From Adhaeribacter terrigena (lineage in GTDB: Bacteria > Bacteroidota > Bacteroidia > Cytophagales > Hymenobacteraceae): DNA of 64,000 nt. The notes beneath the pieces were generated by a model, which did no database searches, was not told the origin of the DNA, and worked only from the letters and a program-made list of their open reading frames with translations. Below, in pieces: positions 60,781 to 64,000 of this stretch (the stretch's first letter is position 1; every line of letters begins with the position of its first letter). The stretch is from positions 434,001 to 498,000 of the forward strand of contig NZ_JAEHFX010000002.1 in assembly GCF_016623615.1 (NCBI RefSeq). Direction: 5' to 3'. A program made the position numbers and the translations under genes.

Positions 60781-61722
60781 TTAAGCGCTATGAGTTTTTT
60801 TGAATTTTTCAGAAACATCGGAACTGGCCATCTGATATGCCTGTTTCAGCATGTTACAAATGGCACCCGGCGAAGATGCGCCATGACCGATAATAGCGTT
60901 GCCGTTTATGCCCAGAATAGGAGTGCCGCCAACTGCTTCATAATCAAGCCGGTCAATAAAAGGATCGCAGATCTGTTTTTCTTTCAGAATGTCGTAGAAA
61001 GACTCGGCCATTTTCAGGATCACGTTTCCGGTATAACCGTCGCACACAATCACGTCGGCTTTATCGTTGAAAAGGTCGCGGCCTTCAATATTTCCAATAA
61101 AGTTAATATTGGGGTTGGCTTTCAGAAGCTGGTGCGCGGCCTGGGTGGCCATGTTCCCTTTGCCTTCTTCTTCGCCTAAGTTCATTAAACCCACTTTTGG
61201 GTTATCAATTTTCAATACTTCTTCTGCGTAGATCGAGCCGATCTCGCCGAATTGTTCCAGCACTTCCGGTTTGCAGTCGGCGTTGGCGCCAACGTCTACA
61301 ATCACCCCAATGCCGCCGTTCAGTTTCGGAGCAAAGCTGGCAATGCAGGGACGCATAAAGCCTTCTACTGCCTTTACGCTGAAAAGCGCGCCTACCAGCA
61401 TGGCTCCGGTATTCCCGGCACTGGCAAAGGCATCCACCTCCTTGGCTTTTAAAAGGGCATAGCCTTTTGCAATGCTGGAGTCAGGTTTTTGGGTGAGCGC
61501 CTTTGTGGGGTGCTCACCCATTTCTATAACCTGTGTGGTATGAATAATAGAAATCCTGGAGGAAGTATATCCGTGTTTTTGCAATTCGGCCTGAATCTGG
61601 GGTTCATCGCCTATTAGCAGGATTTCAGCTTTCCCGGCCAGCGATTCTGCTGCCAGTATGGCTCCTTCAACCGTTGCGCCAGGGGCAAAATCGCCTCCCA
61701 TTGCATCCAGGGCTATCTTCAT
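60781..61722 (-). CDS. plsX: Phosphate:acyl-ACP acyltransferase
   Basis: A 313-residue peripheral membrane enzyme that makes acyl-phosphate for phospholipid synthesis. Its Gly-Gly-Asp motif [21 protein letters not shown] opens the protein, then [17 protein letters not shown] and [14 protein letters not shown]. The [21 protein letters not shown] block fits the family. Full length; it sits between rpmF and fabH, the conserved order in bacteria. Confidence 0.95.
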   Translation of the reverse strand: MKIALDAMGGDFAPGATVEGAILAAESLAGKAEILLIGDEPQIQAELQKHGYTSSRISIIHTTQVIEMGEHPTKALTQKPDSSIAKGYALLKAKEVDAFASAGNTGAMLVGALFSVKAVEGFMRPCIASFAPKLNGGIGVIVDVGANADCKPEVLEQFGEIGSIYAEEVLKIDNPKVGLMNLGEEEGKGNMATQAAHQLLKANPNINFIGNIEGRDLFNDKADVIVCDGYTGNVILKMAESFYDILKEKQICDPFIDRLDYEAVGGTPILGINGNAIIGHGASSPGAICNMLKQAYQMASSDVSEKFKKTHSA

Positions 61723-61787
61723 GTATGTAGCTTGTGGGTTATTTACACATTCAGTTTAAAACAGCAGGGCTATTTAGCAAGCTGAAA

Positions 61788-61982
61788 TTAGGCAACGGAA
61801 GTATAATTCTCGATCACCATTTTGCCGTGACGGTATAAGTTACCTTCGCTCACGTAAGCGTGGTGAAATAAATGGATTTCTCCGGTTGTAGCGCAAGTAA
61901 CAACTGCTTTTGGAGTCAGTTTGTCGTGGGTTCTTCTTTTGTCGCGACGGGTTTTGGAGATTTTTCGTTTAGGATGTGCCAT
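61788..61982 (-). CDS. rpmF: 50S ribosomal protein L32
   Basis: A 64-residue ribosomal protein starting [20 protein letters not shown]. The Cys pair of the zinc-binding version is mostly lost (one Cys remains, in [15 protein letters not shown]), as in many Bacteroidota. It lies between the DUF177 gene and plsX, a conserved gene order. Confidence 0.96.
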   Translation of the reverse strand: MAHPKRKISKTRRDKRRTHDKLTPKAVVTCATTGEIHLFHHAYVSEGNLYRHGKMVIENYTSVA

Positions 61983-62023
61983 CTTACTTAAAAACTATTT
62001 ATTTACTTATTTGGAATTTATTA

Positions 62024-62566
62024 CTATTTAATCTTTTTCAGGGCTGCAAAACGCGGGTCAGCCGGTTCATCGTCATCATCGTCCGAATCGTTATCCGGTT
62101 CGGTAGAAGAAGAGTAAATCAGGATATCGTCATCCGAATCGTCTTCGTCTATTTCCTGCTGAAATTCCGGCTTCAGTTTCTTCATCGGGATCTGCAACCC
62201 AATAAAATCGAACAGGTGCTGCGCAAGATTTAATTTCTGGGCACCGTGCTTGATCTGCAGAATATTCTCATCCAGTTCCACTTCTTCGTCGCCGTAGCGC
62301 ACCCGCAGTACCTGCTTTGTGTCTATCGGGTAATCGAATTCTTCCAGGCTCCGGTCGCAGGTTAAGCGCACGGTACCGGTTATGTGGAACGTGAAATTGA
62401 GCAATAATTCCGACTTATCGAGCGTAACGTGGGCTTTTAAGTTGCCGCCGTTCACCAGATTCTGCTCGAAATGGGCAAAGAAAGCATCGTTCAACTCGAA
62501 ATCGTATTCGTGCTGCTTATTGCTTAGTTTGTCTAGACCGATATCGAAGGTATGCAGGGCTTTCAC
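62024..62566 (-). CDS. DUF177/YceD family protein
   Basis: A 180-residue protein homologous to YceD, which in plants and bacteria is needed for 23S rRNA accumulation. The N-terminal segment KALHTFDIGLDKLSNKQHEY is followed by the TGTVRLTCDRSLEEFDYPI block containing one conserved Cys. The second half is acidic (DEDDSDDDILIYSS...). Position in front of rpmF is the usual bacterial arrangement, which supports the call. Confidence 0.9.
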   Translation of the reverse strand: MKALHTFDIGLDKLSNKQHEYDFELNDAFFAHFEQNLVNGGNLKAHVTLDKSELLLNFTFHITGTVRLTCDRSLEEFDYPIDTKQVLRVRYGDEEVELDENILQIKHGAQKLNLAQHLFDFIGLQIPMKKLKPEFQQEIDEDDSDDDILIYSSSTEPDNDSDDDDDEPADPRFAALKKIK

Positions 62567-62635
62567 TGTTCAGGATTTATCGCAAGCTGCAAAATTAGCA
62601 ACTTATTTCCGATATTAAAAATATATTAAGTCTTT

Positions 62636-63658
62636 TTAATTGCGCGGATTGGCATTAAAATGGCGTTTCCGGATAATATCTACGGCCAGTAAAAGCGCTT
62701 CGCGGAACGAACTTTCCTGCGCAACATTCTGGCCGGCAATATTGTAGGCCGTGCCATGATCGGGCGAAGTTCTCACAATTGGCAGGCCGGCCGTGTAATT
62801 TACCCCGTTATCGAATGCCAATGTTTTGAACGGAATTAAGCCCTGGTCGTGGTACATGGATAGCACAGCATCGAAATGTTTGTAGCTCGCCGTGCCAAAA
62901 AAGCCATCGGCCGGAAAAGGGCCAAAGATCAGGTTGCCTTTTTCTTTCAGCTGGTTAATTGCCGGAAGTATGATTTCGGCTTCTTCGTTGCCTAGTAATC
63001 CGTTTTCGCCGGCGTGCGGATTTAAGCCCAATACGGCGATTCTTGGCTTCTGAATATGAAAATCGTGCTTCAGACTCTCCAAAAGAATGGTTAGTTTCTG
63101 GATGAGCAGATCGGGGGTTAGCCTGGCCGAAACGTCTTTTAAAGGCACGTGACCGGTTACCGTAGCCACGCGCAGGTCGCCGCCGATCAGAAACATTAAA
63201 CTGTTGGGCGCTTCAAAATAATGCGTCAGGAATTCGGTATGGCCCGGGAACTGAAAACTCTCGGACTGGATGTTGTCTTTGTCGATCGGGGCGGTTACAA
63301 TGCCGTCTAATTTCCCGTTTTTCAGGTCTTCAGCGGCCCGTTGCAATGATTTTAAGGCACTCTGTCCGGATTCCTGGTTTGGTTTTCCGGGGGTTAGTTC
63401 CAGATCTTCTTCCCAGCAATTAATTACGTTTACTTTTTTGGTATCTGCACCAGCCGTTTCGGAAATAACCTGCAAATGGAAATTCTCCAGGGCCAGCTGT
63501 TTTTTTACTTTGTTTAGTAAATGTATGTTGCCGTAAATTATTGGGGTACAGAAGTTTAAAAGGCGGTTGTCGGCTAAGGTCTTAAGAATTACTTCCGGAC
63601 CAATGCCGTTGAAATCGCCGAGCGAAATGCCCAACCGCGGTTTTATTTTGTGTTCCAT
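62636..63658 (-). CDS. pdxA: 4-hydroxythreonine-4-phosphate dehydrogenase
   Basis: A 340-residue NAD-dependent enzyme of the pyridoxal phosphate pathway (deoxyxylulose-5-phosphate dependent). Markers are LGISLGDFNGIGPEVILKTL, FPGHTEFLTHYF with a metal-binding His, LGLNPHAGENGLLG with the second His, and YHDQGLIPFKTLAFDNGVNYTAGLP. All three metal-binding His positions are retained. It lies 69 bp upstream of the DUF177 gene on the same strand and may start the operon. Confidence 0.95.
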   Translation of the reverse strand: MEHKIKPRLGISLGDFNGIGPEVILKTLADNRLLNFCTPIIYGNIHLLNKVKKQLALENFHLQVISETAGADTKKVNVINCWEEDLELTPGKPNQESGQSALKSLQRAAEDLKNGKLDGIVTAPIDKDNIQSESFQFPGHTEFLTHYFEAPNSLMFLIGGDLRVATVTGHVPLKDVSARLTPDLLIQKLTILLESLKHDFHIQKPRIAVLGLNPHAGENGLLGNEEAEIILPAINQLKEKGNLIFGPFPADGFFGTASYKHFDAVLSMYHDQGLIPFKTLAFDNGVNYTAGLPIVRTSPDHGTAYNIAGQNVAQESSFREALLLAVDIIRKRHFNANPRN

Positions 63659-63773
63659 TTAAATGAGTGCAGTTTTGGTGGCAAAAGCTTTTCAGACATA
63701 AGTATCAGGACACAGGAATCAGGATTTTTTCTCAGAAAATGTTCTGAATTTTAGCTGAAAAGTATGTTGCCAC

Positions 63774-63803
63774 GAGTTTTTCAGCCCGAAACCCTAGCGT
63801 TTT
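63774..63803 (-). repeat. 30-bp CGSTA element between the aminopeptidase terminator and pdxA
   Basis: Minus-strand AAAACGCTAGGGTTTC, GGGCTG, AAAAACTC. Confidence 0.65.
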
Positions 63804-63827
63804 TTCAGCAGGTTTTCGGGTAATCTC

Positions 63828-63860
63828 AAACCTGCCAAGTTTTGGAAACCTGGCAGGTCT
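63828..63860 (-). terminator. Hairpin after the leucyl aminopeptidase gene
   Basis: ACCTGCCA / TGGCAGGT arms with an inner loop, 11 bp after the stop; the following T-run is short, so termination may be weak. Confidence 0.6.
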
Positions 63861-63871
63861 TCAGAAATAAA

Positions 63872-64000
63872 TTATGCTTTTTTGCTTTTTACTTTGGCCG
63901 CCAGGAAATCGTAGATCAAACGCACGGCCGAACCGGTGGCGTGTTTTCCGCGGTATGAATCAGGCGCGGTTAAGAAAGCGGTGCCGGCAATATCTAGGTG
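63872..64000 (-). CDS. Leucyl aminopeptidase family protein, C-terminal end only
   Basis: The 43 codons up to the window edge read HLDIAGTAFLTAPDSYRGKH followed by ATGSAVRLIYDF and LAAKVKSKKA before TAA. This is the conserved end of M17 leucyl aminopeptidases, with the last conserved block (ATGxxVRxL) visible. Dizinc-binding catalytic residues lie in the part outside the window. The gene continues leftward on its own strand beyond base 64000. It is assigned by the strong C-terminal match only. Confidence 0.85.
   Translation of the reverse strand, partial: HLDIAGTAFLTAPDSYRGKHATGSAVRLIYDFLAAKVKSKKA

Overview
The window looks like a chromosomal segment of a Bacteroidota bacterium, most likely order Cytophagales (a Hymenobacteraceae-like relative is a guess from overall gene content). 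The signs are two proteins with type IX secretion (Por) C-terminal sorting domains, families largely confined to this phylum (TIGR02757, DUF4905, DUF4290, DUF3109), ATG/GTG/TTG starts without strong Shine-Dalgarno sequences, and many Bacteroidota-type intergenic repeats. No rRNA, tRNA, CRISPR array or prophage was seen.

Layout. 0-8.9 kb: lipid kinase (cut by the left edge), SUI1/YciH, a zinc-ribbon protein, KdsB, DUF4905, a LysM protein, TIGR02757, a YhcH-like protein and MutS2. 8.9-16.5 kb: a secreted phospholipase-D-like protein, MurB, a flavoprotein, an intradiol dioxygenase, DUF2461 and an ArsR-SRPBCC pair with clear operators. 16.5-24.5 kb is the most accessory-looking part: an A+T-rich DUF262/DUF1524 (GmrSD-type) restriction gene, a fucose-type MFS transporter, a 0.6-kb nest of inverted repeats, an rRNA methyltransferase, an A+T-rich two-gene unit (zinc ribbon + HEPN-like protein, then a GIY-YIG nuclease), an alpha/beta-hydrolase remnant and a 3D-domain protein. 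24.6-27 kb: small membrane proteins and a winged-helix regulator with two matching palindromic operators. 27.7-41 kb: PbpC and its usual partner alpha-2-macroglobulin, here separated by umuDC and a repeat-flanked DUF559 gene, then HigBA, an AI-2E-family permease and a DUF4349 lipoprotein. 41-49 kb: glutamate dehydrogenase, MurA (natural Cys-to-Asp), DUF4290, endonuclease III and a UvrD-type helicase. 49-57 kb: a giant repeat-rich secreted protein and small lipoproteins. 57-64 kb: the conserved yceD-rpmF-plsX-fabH-efp-accB-accC cluster, pdxA and the end of a leucyl aminopeptidase.

The least explained signals are non-coding. First, a 30-bp element (AAAACGSTATSSTTTT, six variable bases, AAAAAGTC) occurs about 30 times in both orientations. 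It often abuts a stop codon just before an intrinsic terminator or abuts a start codon, and sometimes lies inside genes. Its A/T tracts are spaced close to one helical turn. Second, a ~350-bp element is present twice (5366-5720 and 27216-27565). Its core can fold into a long stem enclosing two hairpins, one with a GCAA tetraloop, followed by another hairpin, and the copies differ by compensatory changes. It is a candidate undescribed structured RNA or MITE. Third, a DUF559 endonuclease-like gene sits between inverted G/C-rich palindromes that also occur alone elsewhere. The HEPN + GIY-YIG pair is the best protein-coding candidate for an undescribed defence-type system.

All calls rest on reading the sequence and recalled family knowledge; no database search was run.
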